Shown piece by piece: positions 7,125 to 15,769 of a stretch of 64,000 bases of DNA. The notes below the pieces were generated by a model, which saw only the letters and a program-made list of their open reading frames with translations, was not told the origin of the DNA and searched no databases. The stretch spans positions 1,178,001 to 1,242,000 of the forward strand of contig OY762456.1 in the NCBI GenBank assembly GCA_963665785.1. Reading direction: 5' to 3'. Position numbers and translations under genes: made by a program. Positions within the stretch are counted from its first letter, which is position 1. Each line of letters begins with the position of its first letter. Origin of the DNA: UBA7455 sp026713185. Lineage in GTDB: Bacteria > Pseudomonadota > Gammaproteobacteria > Pseudomonadales > Azotimanducaceae.

Positions 7125-9118
7125 CACCGTGTCCTCCTTTCAAACTTCACAAGGGGCACGATTACTTCTTCGATGGCTATACCACCGTGACCTACGATTG
7201 CCTCTCCAGGATTTACGAATGCGTCGCGGCCACCGGCCACCAAGGGGAAATAGTCAGCTGGCAATCCGATTGGTTGCCACTCGTGGGCAAACGGGAAGGA
7301 CCCAGCGACCTGTAACCGGAGTTCCGGCGTTGGGTACACACGAACCCGCTCGCCGCGAGTTTCGGCAATCACACCTTCAGACGGGCGGCCTTTGCCTTCG
7401 CATTGGATGTTGCCGTGATCGGCCGTCAGCCAGACCTCATAGCCGTAATCCAGCAGTTGGCCGACCATCGCGGAAAGAAATCCTGCATGGCACCACTGCT
7501 TGATCTGGTTGTGCATTCCGGCCGAGCCGAGTTGCATGCCGTGCATTATCTTGTCGACCTTGTCCACAACCAGCCCCACCACCTTGGTCTTTTCGGGATG
7601 GATTGCGGAGTCGAGTACGCTGGATGCATCGCCGTCGCCGAGGCCGCGCTGGTAAGCGACATCCAGCCGGGACAAGCCATGACCTTCCCAAAACTGCTTC
7701 CAAAGTTTCTCTTCGCTATTGGTCGAGTTGATGGATGTCGGGAAATAGAGCGGCGGCTTGCCTGAGAAGATCGATTGCCGCGATACCGAGGTCAGCGTCG
7801 GAATCCAGGCGAAGGTCGCGGATTCGCGCATGACCAGATTGGCATCCTGCTTTTGCAGAAGCTGGCGAATGGTCACCCACTGATCCAGGGCCAAGCCGTC
7901 AACCACAATCAACGCGGCACGGCTGCTACCGGTGTCCTCAATATCCCGAGCCAGGCGGCGCGGCACATGGTGCAGCATGACCGGATTGGTCGGCGGCAAG
8001 TTGATCAGACTGGAGTAGTGGTCATTCAGCCAACCGACAAAGGTCGAGTTCAGTGCATCGCCGATTTCCTTGAGCCGGGGCTGATGCTCGGTGCTGTTGC
8101 CACAGTGAACCAGCGAAGAAATTTCGGCCCATTTCTGCGCGAATGCGATCCAATCAGAGTAACGCGCTTCCGCAGTGGGCAGCTCCTTCTCGACAAGGCC
8201 AAACAGGCGAGAGATCCGCAGCTCGTCATCGTCCACGCCGGACGTGGCGATACCGCTTCGAACCCAGGACTCGGCATCCACTTCAATGCCTTTGGCCTCG
8301 ACCGGGGTGAGTTTCCCCTCAAGGAACAGGTTGTCGATGTAGACCTTGATATCCTGATGGTCGAACGACAGGCGATCAGGGCCGGGATACTTGAGGCCGT
8401 ATTCCGGTGAATCTTCCAGCACCTGATATGCGCTACCCAGCCGGGAAAGAAAGAGCGGCCAGCGTTCCTGCAAAAAGGCGAAGAAGGCCTCATCGTCCGG
8501 AACGATCTCGGAAAGTGGCCAGGCTTTGAATCCATCATGGCCTTTGAGAACCTGGATGAGTCGCTCGGCCAGCATCAGCGGGATTTGGAGCTTGCCGTAG
8601 TGCAGGCGCAGCAAGGTGCGAAGCAGCTCCACCACGTTGGCGATCAGTTCCGCCGCAATGCCGAACACATGACGGAGAATGAAATCCTTGGTGGCGTTGT
8701 CGCCCATGCGATCCGGCGGCGACTTGCGCATGGCCTCGAATAGCGCGTCCAGCAGGCTCCGGTCGAGCTTCTCGATGACCGGATAGCTCAGGTTGGGAAA
8801 AAGATCCCCCAAGTTGAATGAAAGCTTGCGGCCCGCCTTGAGCAGGTCGTAAGGCAAGGATTCCAGCTCCGCATCCTGCAAGCGGAGGACTACCACCAGA
8901 TCGGGGTGCTCACCCCGGTCCCAGATCGAACGGTACTTTGACTCATAGGCATATCTGAATTCGACCGGATCACTGAACTCGATCAGGTCGAACCCGCGCC
9001 CATGGAGCTCCAATGCCAGCTTCTCCTCGGTCAGCAGACAATCCGGGTCCGCTACCAAGGTCAGCTTGCTGACGTTGGGCACGAAGTCGTTCAGGATGGC
9101 GTCTCTCCAACTATTCAT
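7124..9118 (-). CDS. pglZ: BREX alkaline-phosphatase-fold protein PglZ
   Basis: PglZ is the signature of BREX and Pgl phage-defence systems; it has an alkaline-phosphatase-superfamily fold. The 664-aa protein carries an N-terminal domain with a nucleotide-pocket-like DLVVVLRLQD. The metal-binding phosphatase core shows VVDGLALDQW (about 405-414), a threonine-rich TLTSVSR, TADHGN (565-570) and a late VGHGG. The start ATG overlaps the stop of the 69-aa gene (ATGA). The domain layout matches PglZ of type 3 BREX better than the larger type 1 proteins. It probably acts with PglX and BrxC in a methylation-dependent self/non-self complex. Confidence 0.92.
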   Translation of the reverse strand: MNSWRDAILNDFVPNVSKLTLVADPDCLLTEEKLALELHGRGFDLIEFSDPVEFRYAYESKYRSIWDRGEHPDLVVVLRLQDAELESLPYDLLKAGRKLSFNLGDLFPNLSYPVIEKLDRSLLDALFEAMRKSPPDRMGDNATKDFILRHVFGIAAELIANVVELLRTLLRLHYGKLQIPLMLAERLIQVLKGHDGFKAWPLSEIVPDDEAFFAFLQERWPLFLSRLGSAYQVLEDSPEYGLKYPGPDRLSFDHQDIKVYIDNLFLEGKLTPVEAKGIEVDAESWVRSGIATSGVDDDELRISRLFGLVEKELPTAEARYSDWIAFAQKWAEISSLVHCGNSTEHQPRLKEIGDALNSTFVGWLNDHYSSLINLPPTNPVMLHHVPRRLARDIEDTGSSRAALIVVDGLALDQWVTIRQLLQKQDANLVMRESATFAWIPTLTSVSRQSIFSGKPPLYFPTSINSTNSEEKLWKQFWEGHGLSRLDVAYQRGLGDGDASSVLDSAIHPEKTKVVGLVVDKVDKIMHGMQLGSAGMHNQIKQWCHAGFLSAMVGQLLDYGYEVWLTADHGNIQCEGKGRPSEGVIAETRGERVRVYPTPELRLQVAGSFPFAHEWQPIGLPADYFPLVAGGRDAFVNPGEAIVGHGGIAIEEVIVPLVKFERRTR

Positions 9119-9324
9119 TGAGCGCTTCTCTTGATGATCCGCAGCATCAGCAGCGACCAGATTTCCGGTACGATCTGCCGCGCTGATTGCAGCTCATGCC
9201 GCCATTTGGGTTCGTCCGCATTGCAACGGGACAGTCTGAATTGCCGCACCTCCGGCAGCCCAACCCGTTCGATGACCTTGCAGACGCTATTATGAACGGT
9301 GCTGTATTGCCAAAGCGACTCCAT
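9115..9324 (-). CDS. Small basic protein inside the BREX operon
   Basis: This 69-aa frame lies between the S8 protease (13 bp after its stop) and pglZ, whose ATG overlaps its TGA. An AAGG-type ribosome binding site precedes the ATG. The tight packing shows that it is a real gene. The product is rich in Arg, Trp and Leu (start MESLWQYSTVHNSVCKVIERVG) and has no membrane segment. I do not recognise it, and the canonical type 3 BREX set has no such component. It could be an adaptor for the protease/ATPase pair or for PglZ. Confidence 0.7.
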   Translation of the reverse strand: MESLWQYSTVHNSVCKVIERVGLPEVRQFRLSRCNADEPKWRHELQSARQIVPEIWSLLMLRIIKRSAQ

Positions 9325-9337
9325 CCGCTAATTACCT

Positions 9338-11917
9338 TCAAACTTGATCTGTTGCCTGCTGAATTTGAATCGCAGGTGCAATGCGAGTTCTGATTTCGTT
9401 GTAAACAGCGATATCGAGGCCCTCGGCTACCTCCAGCGACACGGCCAATCCATACGCAATAGGGATCTGGATTTTCCCGGCGTCTTCACGGCAGTTCACT
9501 TTGATTTCGATAACTTCCCCGTCGATGAACGGCTCCGCTTTCTGGCCTTCGAACACTTCGTGTTGGACTGTTCCGCGCCGCACTGCTTGCCAATCGGCAT
9601 CACTTCTAGTTGGAGCTAAGCCGTTGTTGTTCATTTCAAACCAAAGGCTTGCAGTGCGATATTTTTGAGTGCTTGCCGATATTGGGGACAACCAAGCCAA
9701 GGTAACGGTCAGGCGTCGCCACTCAGGGCGCGATCCCAGCGATGGAGGTAAAGGCAGGCTGAAAACGTGAGCTTTGCCATTGGAAAGCTGCCCGAAGCCC
9801 AAGACTGTTGCCCGCTGTTCTGTGCAATCCAGAACACGATCCACCACCGGTATGCCATAACCGATCCACCGGCTAATCAGCCCTCTGAGTTGACGGCCGT
9901 TTTCAGGGGTATGTAGCACCTCGGAAATTTGTGAACCTATATCGCCCCACGAGCAACCATGGACCAACATCGCCTTTAACAGGGGAACTTCATAATTCGA
10001 TGGATCGACTTCAGCCGCTTGCTCATTGAAGATTTGCTGCAGAGAGTCGTAACAAATACCAGCGGCTCTGCTGATCAAAGCAGTCGCATTGCTCGTTCCA
10101 CAACTGTAGGATGTGGCGTTTAGTTCACCAGCTAGGCTTCCGGGTGAGGCGACTTTGTTTCCAGGGGGTGTGCGAAAAATCGCGGGCTCAATGGTTACGG
10201 GGTTGGTTGGCTGTAAAGACAACCGGTACCACTGTCTTCCGCCGTAGAAGATAACGTCAGGTTTTATTGCACGTCGATAGCCGCTGCCAAATGCTGATAT
10301 GGGACTGGGTAACGGACGCCCAAATGGGTCTATCCTATTTCCCTGGTAGTCAACCTGTGCCTCATCAAGATGTACTGCCCCAACGCTGATGCCGTTAATC
10401 GTTTCGGCTGGCGAAAGAAGTTTCCTGTGCCGGGCGTCCCTGTACAGGGCTTTGATCGTTGCCGCTTCAAATTCGTCAGTCTGAAATGAGTCGAATTCTT
10501 CCCGAGATACGCCCAAGGAAATTGTTGTTGAATGATTCCCGGCACTGACGACAAACAGCACGCCATACTTCACGCTCAACCAGTCCAGCAATCTGGCAAT
10601 CGGGCTCATAGACTGTGTGAATTGGCGGGCTCGGTCACCGATTGACAAGTTGATTACTTTAATTTGAGGAGCTGCCGGTCCTTCCCCCTGATCACCCTCG
10701 AATAATCGCTTAACCGCTCTGTGGATAAGATCGACCGCTAGGCAATTTTCAGGAATCCCCTCTGGTAGAGGTGTGTCGAGCCAGTTCAGCGGCTTCATGA
10801 TAGGCCGAACGTAAACTGGCCTGGATATAGAGGGCTGTGGCTGATTCAGGTCGCCATGGACAATGAGCGATGCCATTGAGCTGCCATGGACCCGCTCCGA
10901 GGCCGCGTAATCAGCTTCCCAGTTATCTGGATCGTCAACAATCAAACGGCCAGCCAACAAGTGGTGATTGGCCAGCGGAACCCCATCAAAAAGAGCCACA
11001 ACGGGATCGCCAGTAGGCAGTGGCATCTCTTCAATCTGGGTGATTTCCACATCACCCTCTGGAGATTTGTCTCCGACCACCATTTGCCCAACAGGCATGA
11101 AGAACATGACGTTTTCACATTTGACCAGTTCGGTTGTTGGGTTCTCCACGATAGATCGAATGGCATGAGCCGGTAGTTCGGCCAGGAGCCCATGGTAGGC
11201 GATGTCCTCAATCACTGACTGGCTTAGTATTCGGCCGCCCGCTTGTTGGACAAGGTTTGTGACGTGGCTTGCGCCCGTTGCTCGAAGCTCGTCACCCCCA
11301 CGAAACCAAAGCTCAGCCTCAAATGTAATGATCCGATCACCGTCGTATTCAAGATCCTCTTGCCAGGTATCAATCACGCCGGTTTCAAGAAGTCTGTCCT
11401 GTACATCCCACCGACGGATGCTCTTCAGGTGTAGGAACACGTCGCGAAACTTTGTGAGTCCGTACTCGAATTCCATGGCGGAATTTTCTTGGTAACGTCG
11501 CCACAACGACAGCATCTGCTCAAGCGCTTGCTGGTTGGTCATGACGAGATATAGTCGCCCACTCAGATCCTTGTCAGGTTTGGTTTCATCGTAAAATTCT
11601 TCATCCGGGGTGATTTCATCAATTTCAATTTCACCCATCCATTCTAGACCATCAATACGCTTAACCGCATTGGCAAACTTATCGATGCTGCCAATGGTCT
11701 CAAATACTAGAACCTGCTCTGGAGTTATGCCTGAAGCATTTTGTTGTATTTCTACTCGCCTAAGCTCAAAAGCAGCCTGAAGTTGGCTAAATACAGGAGA
11801 AAGTCGATCCCATTGTTGCTGTGGTGTTGGTCTTCTTACACGGCCTCCACCACCTCCAAGCGTTGAACGAGAAGCCGTTTCAGGCGTCGGGAAAAGAAGT
11901 AGTGGACGTTCAGGCAT
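9338..11917 (-). CDS. Subtilisin-like (S8) serine protease of the BREX operon
   Basis: The 859-aa protein has a 300-residue N-terminal region, then a subtilase domain with an intact triad: Asp311 (VALFDGVPLANHH), His344 (VHGSSMASLI) and Ser610 (SCGTSNATALIS), with the oxyanion Asn462 in SAGNHS. There is no signal peptide, so it works in the cytoplasm. The C-terminal ~200 residues are beta-rich. Its start overlaps the AAA+ gene stop by 8 bp. Cytoplasmic S8 proteases paired with a AAA+ ATPase recur in bacterial defence islands; the ATPase probably delivers or gates substrates. Here the pair lies where type 3 BREX normally has a helicase gene. The substrate is unknown. Confidence 0.9.
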   Translation of the reverse strand: MPERPLLLFPTPETASRSTLGGGGGRVRRPTPQQQWDRLSPVFSQLQAAFELRRVEIQQNASGITPEQVLVFETIGSIDKFANAVKRIDGLEWMGEIEIDEITPDEEFYDETKPDKDLSGRLYLVMTNQQALEQMLSLWRRYQENSAMEFEYGLTKFRDVFLHLKSIRRWDVQDRLLETGVIDTWQEDLEYDGDRIITFEAELWFRGGDELRATGASHVTNLVQQAGGRILSQSVIEDIAYHGLLAELPAHAIRSIVENPTTELVKCENVMFFMPVGQMVVGDKSPEGDVEITQIEEMPLPTGDPVVALFDGVPLANHHLLAGRLIVDDPDNWEADYAASERVHGSSMASLIVHGDLNQPQPSISRPVYVRPIMKPLNWLDTPLPEGIPENCLAVDLIHRAVKRLFEGDQGEGPAAPQIKVINLSIGDRARQFTQSMSPIARLLDWLSVKYGVLFVVSAGNHSTTISLGVSREEFDSFQTDEFEAATIKALYRDARHRKLLSPAETINGISVGAVHLDEAQVDYQGNRIDPFGRPLPSPISAFGSGYRRAIKPDVIFYGGRQWYRLSLQPTNPVTIEPAIFRTPPGNKVASPGSLAGELNATSYSCGTSNATALISRAAGICYDSLQQIFNEQAAEVDPSNYEVPLLKAMLVHGCSWGDIGSQISEVLHTPENGRQLRGLISRWIGYGIPVVDRVLDCTEQRATVLGFGQLSNGKAHVFSLPLPPSLGSRPEWRRLTVTLAWLSPISASTQKYRTASLWFEMNNNGLAPTRSDADWQAVRRGTVQHEVFEGQKAEPFIDGEVIEIKVNCREDAGKIQIPIAYGLAVSLEVAEGLDIAVYNEIRTRIAPAIQIQQATDQV

Positions 11918-12917
11918 CCTTCACCTCCGGTTCGTCCTGTTGCGCTACGGTGACGGATCTGGCGGACCAGCTCTGAAGGGTTTTGTATACGATATCCTTC
12001 ATGTCGGCGTTCGGTTGTTCGAGCACATACTGGCGGAACACGGTCGTGCCGAACTCTTCGACTTCGGCGAAATTGGAGCCTTGGAGACGTTTTGCCAAAG
12101 TGCCCGCAGCATATCCCAGGGGAATATTGATCCGGCGCTCGAATTTTTCGAACCACTCTGTCAGGCGAGCGCGGGTCGGGCCGGGTAAAGTCATGCGAAC
12201 CTGGAAGCGTCGCCAAACAGCACGATCCAGTAGTTCGGCATGATTGGTTGCCCCAATGACCATGACATGGCTCGGCAGGTTGTCGATCTGCATGAGCAGC
12301 GAACTCACCACGCGCTTGATCTCACCAGTCTCGTGCAGATCACCACGCTCCTTGCCGAGGGTTTCAAACTCGTCGAAAAAGAGCACGCATTTCCGAGTGG
12401 AGGCATACTCAAACAGTTTCTTCAGGCGGACGGCGGTCTCGCCTAGGTATGTACCGACGACGCTCTCGTAACGAACCACAAGCAGCGGGACCACCAGTGC
12501 TTCTGCAATGGTCTCGGCCAACGACGTCTTGCCATTGCCCGGCGGTCCGATGAGGAGCAAGCGGTTGCGGGGCTCCAGGTTGTATGACCTGAGCAGGTCG
12601 GTCCGGTGCTGTTCCTGAATCAGGCTCTGGCAAATCTGCAGCACCTCATCCGGCAGGATGAGATCGGATAGCTTTCGCTGGGGCATAACCTCATGGAACA
12701 GGTTGCCCATGCGCTGATCCAGCATAGGACCACCGCCATTGGTAACGGGGCGTTCAACCGGCCCGGCGTTGAGTAACTCCTCGAGTTTCTCGGCCAGCAC
12801 CTTGTGCTGCTTGGTTCGTTCTTCGGCGATGATCGCCTCGACGACCTTTCTAAAGCTGGCCTTGTCGCCCCGTATGCCGGATTGGACAAGGCGAATTAGT
12901 AAATCCGCTCTTGCCAT
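11910..12917 (-). CDS. AAA+ ATPase partner of the S8 protease
   Basis: This 335-aa AAA+ ATPase has Walker A GPPGNGKTS (124-132), a pore-loop-like SVVGTYLGET (152-161), Walker B VLFFDEFE (178-185), sensor-1-like VMVIGATNH and an arginine-finger region DRAVWRRFQVRM, as in FtsH/katanin-like AAA+ proteins. The first 90 residues are helical. I chose the ATG at 12917, which overlaps the pglX stop (TAATG) and follows GGGAGG; longer readings would run inside pglX. Overlaps on both sides show coupling with pglX and the protease. By analogy with ATPase-protease pairs it likely remodels or recruits substrates for the S8 protease. Confidence 0.9.
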   Translation of the reverse strand: MARADLLIRLVQSGIRGDKASFRKVVEAIIAEERTKQHKVLAEKLEELLNAGPVERPVTNGGGPMLDQRMGNLFHEVMPQRKLSDLILPDEVLQICQSLIQEQHRTDLLRSYNLEPRNRLLLIGPPGNGKTSLAETIAEALVVPLLVVRYESVVGTYLGETAVRLKKLFEYASTRKCVLFFDEFETLGKERGDLHETGEIKRVVSSLLMQIDNLPSHVMVIGATNHAELLDRAVWRRFQVRMTLPGPTRARLTEWFEKFERRINIPLGYAAGTLAKRLQGSNFAEVEEFGTTVFRQYVLEQPNADMKDIVYKTLQSWSARSVTVAQQDEPEVKDA

Positions 12918-15718
12918 TATTCGCCTCCCATTCTTGTTACTGCCTGATCGAACCACATGAGCAGTTTGGGGTCTTCTTCCAGGACGTTGTTGGGGATCTT
13001 GTCGGCCACGACGACGATGACGGCGTAGTCGCGTTCCTGCCAGGCTTTCTTGAATCCGGCGCGGACAGCTTCCAGGCGGAAGACCTTGAGTTTCTTTTTG
13101 ACCTCTTTGTATTCTTCGAACTCCTTGAGCAGAGCCTTCTCGCGCAGCTTCTCCAAGTCGCCCGCTTTGTTGGGATCGGGCACATACCAACGATCACGAG
13201 CTTTGGTCACCAGCGCCGGGTCATCCTTGGGTAGGTTGCGCAGCTCTTTCCAGTTGGTGGAAAGGTAGGCGTGGATCTGCTCGGGCACCGGGCCTTTGCC
13301 GTCGTACATAAAAAAGTTTTGTTCAAGCAATTCATCCAATTCGAGAAGCTTTTCTGTTTTCAGCCATCCTCCTATTTCTTGCATAAACTGGGGCTTGAGT
13401 TCCCCTGATGTCTGTGTCCTCCTGACGAGCTGCTGTCGTAACCATTGGATGGCAGTATTTTCGTCAGTAATGAACAACTGTAACTGCAATACCTCGCGAA
13501 CAGTCATTCTCTTCCTGTCATATTCGGCAATTTCATCCAGAAGGAAATACATACCGTCTCGCTCGGAAAAGCGCTGACTAAGTCCATGATAGAATTCGAC
13601 TGCAGATAAAGGAACTGCAATACCCCTTTGAACGTGAAAAGCTACCATTCGGTCAAACAAAAGGAAGTTTTGTCGCTCTGTAATCGTCTCCCCCTTACCA
13701 TCTTTTGTAACAAAAACTGGGAGTTGCTTGAGGTGGGCTCTAATAAATTCCCAGACGACATCTTCTGTGCCTGCCCCAAGTTCAAGCTTATTTTCCAGCC
13801 CGTCAGTTGGCTTGTAGGCTGAAATAACCAAGTCTTGATCAATTGCTCCAGCTCTATTAACCGCATTAAAAGAACGTTGTTGCTTATTGAGTACACGAAC
13901 ATCCGCCACGACGAGTCCAGCGGATTCAATTGCCTGTTGAATTGCGCTCCATACTGCATTCTGGCTATTGTGAAACTCGATAGTTATCCATCGTCCAGGC
14001 TTCAAAACACGAGAATAGGTTTTGAATGCTCTCAGCATCATATTTGAATAGAATGCTAGATCCTTCTTGTGGACATAGTTCAGGACACAATCGTTGTCGA
14101 CGGACGTTCTGATCTTTAGCCAAGCCTCAACAAACATATTCAACTCGGCATATTGCAATGATTCTCCAAAAGGAGGGTCAGTGAATATGTAATCTATGGA
14201 ACTATCAGGAATATCTCTAAGGTCGACAACGCTTTGGGTGGATACCCTTGCAGCCTTATGTGTTCCAATTGAAAGTGACTTTAGTTTTTTGATTTTCCTC
14301 TTAAGAACATCAAATACATTTCGCTCAAGATGAAGAGACGGTGTAAACAATGTCCCAGAAACACCACCGCCTCCACCGAAGTAGCCCTGTTTTCGGGAAA
14401 TGTAGTTGTTAATCGCAGTTAGGCAGAACCTAAAAAGAGCAGTATTTCTGTGTGAAGAGAGCTTTCCCCCCCATAAGTGACCGTATGCAAATAGAGCCCG
14501 TTTTGTGTACATGTGAACAATATGCGATAGCCCAGAGCCATTAATGAGCTTGTTGGTCTGACGCCCCGGGAAAAACTCATCTAACGGAATGCTTGGCCAG
14601 CCTCGACCTTCAAATTTCAGATCGAATTCCTTGCGATATTCTAATGTAACCTTACACGTCTTTCTTGCCGTCCCTTGCTTTACTGTTTGCTCAACTAGAG
14701 CAAATTTTGGCGTGCTTACCATTTTGCCAAGAATAGGATCGAACTCTGTGGTGAATGGTCGATCCAGCTTTACAGCGCCGGAGGATTTCGAGGCAGCTTT
14801 TCCTACAATCGTTCCACAATCAGGGCACGGAAATGACCTTTCCATTTTTCCATCTTTTAATGCTGCCTCTGAGAATATGAATTCATGTGAGCAGTTTGGG
14901 CAAAGAAATACATCTGACCAAACGGCACTAAGAACAAGTCCGTTTTCCTGGGCCTGATAAAGCCATTTCAGTTCTTTCTCTGCAATCTCAACAAGCTTTA
15001 ACGCCTCCCTAGCAAGAGAGGATAGATCGCAAAGGTCTGAATAGTTACTCGAAATAAATGTAGCAGCAGGTGAAAGATCGTTCAGCAGTGCTTTTCTCTC
15101 GCCTATGCATGAAAACGGTATCCATACCTTTTCCCCATTGATATCGATCTCTTCCTGTAATATTGTGCCATCAGGCTTGATCTGATACCCAAGGGAAAAA
15201 ACTACATTCTTACTTCCACACATCTGCGCCGCTACACCGGTCATGCCGGTTCCGCAGAAGCCGTCGAACACGATATCCCCCGGCTGCGTGTAATGGAGGA
15301 TGTAACGCATGATGGCTTTATGCGGCACTTTGGTGTGGTAAGAGTGCGCGTTGTAAATTGGGTCGTTTTTACCCTCGCTCACATCGGTCGCAAATGGCTC
15401 ACGGTGATAGTGATAGACTTCAGGCTGTTTCGGCTTCTGCGCCTCCCATTCAGCTATGAAGTCTGCAATCCATGGGTTCGGGCAGGCGGTGTAATACGGC
15501 GGATCGCTCAGGTTCAGAATGTCCTCGTCGCTGCCGATGGGAAAGCCTTCTATCTTGCGGAACTCCGGGTCCTGCAGCTTTTTGCGCAGCTCCTCGGTAA
15601 AGTGGGCGCGGCGGGCCTCATCGTTCTCGAACGTCATGCCGAGACAAGGCACCGGGCCGGAGGGCTTCTGCGGCTCTTCAAGCAGCGAGTCGAACAAACT
15701 GGTTTCTTTCATCTTCAT
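12917..15718 (-). CDS. pglX: BREX DNA adenine methyltransferase, Zn-ribbon type (PglXI)
   Basis: The 933-aa methyltransferase belongs to the class with a Zn ribbon (COG1743-like) used as PglX in type 3 BREX. In order: SDPPYYTACPNPW near 70, SAM-binding FDGFCGTGMTG near 150, the Zn ribbon CPNC...CPDC near 275-305, and a second FTDPPFGESLQYAELN block near 510. The C-terminus contains a charged helical region. BREX uses this enzyme to mark host DNA. By eye the central part (about 13.4-15.1 kb) is more AT-rich than both ends and than brxC, which hints at replacement of the recognition region. The stop overlaps the AAA+ gene start. Confidence 0.9.
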   Translation of the reverse strand: MKMKETSLFDSLLEEPQKPSGPVPCLGMTFENDEARRAHFTEELRKKLQDPEFRKIEGFPIGSDEDILNLSDPPYYTACPNPWIADFIAEWEAQKPKQPEVYHYHREPFATDVSEGKNDPIYNAHSYHTKVPHKAIMRYILHYTQPGDIVFDGFCGTGMTGVAAQMCGSKNVVFSLGYQIKPDGTILQEEIDINGEKVWIPFSCIGERKALLNDLSPAATFISSNYSDLCDLSSLAREALKLVEIAEKELKWLYQAQENGLVLSAVWSDVFLCPNCSHEFIFSEAALKDGKMERSFPCPDCGTIVGKAASKSSGAVKLDRPFTTEFDPILGKMVSTPKFALVEQTVKQGTARKTCKVTLEYRKEFDLKFEGRGWPSIPLDEFFPGRQTNKLINGSGLSHIVHMYTKRALFAYGHLWGGKLSSHRNTALFRFCLTAINNYISRKQGYFGGGGGVSGTLFTPSLHLERNVFDVLKRKIKKLKSLSIGTHKAARVSTQSVVDLRDIPDSSIDYIFTDPPFGESLQYAELNMFVEAWLKIRTSVDNDCVLNYVHKKDLAFYSNMMLRAFKTYSRVLKPGRWITIEFHNSQNAVWSAIQQAIESAGLVVADVRVLNKQQRSFNAVNRAGAIDQDLVISAYKPTDGLENKLELGAGTEDVVWEFIRAHLKQLPVFVTKDGKGETITERQNFLLFDRMVAFHVQRGIAVPLSAVEFYHGLSQRFSERDGMYFLLDEIAEYDRKRMTVREVLQLQLFITDENTAIQWLRQQLVRRTQTSGELKPQFMQEIGGWLKTEKLLELDELLEQNFFMYDGKGPVPEQIHAYLSTNWKELRNLPKDDPALVTKARDRWYVPDPNKAGDLEKLREKALLKEFEEYKEVKKKLKVFRLEAVRAGFKKAWQERDYAVIVVVADKIPNNVLEEDPKLLMWFDQAVTRMGGE

Positions 15719-15769
15719 AATCCTTGGCTTTCGTCTTGTTTCTCAGCTTGGTTACTCGCTTAGGCACTC

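Noticed and set aside
11910..13190. 426-aa reading of the AAA+ ATPase starting inside pglX
   Set aside because: The extra N-terminal part is out-of-frame pglX sequence (low-complexity, arginine-rich). The ATG at 12917 has a GGGAGG site and the TAATG overlap.
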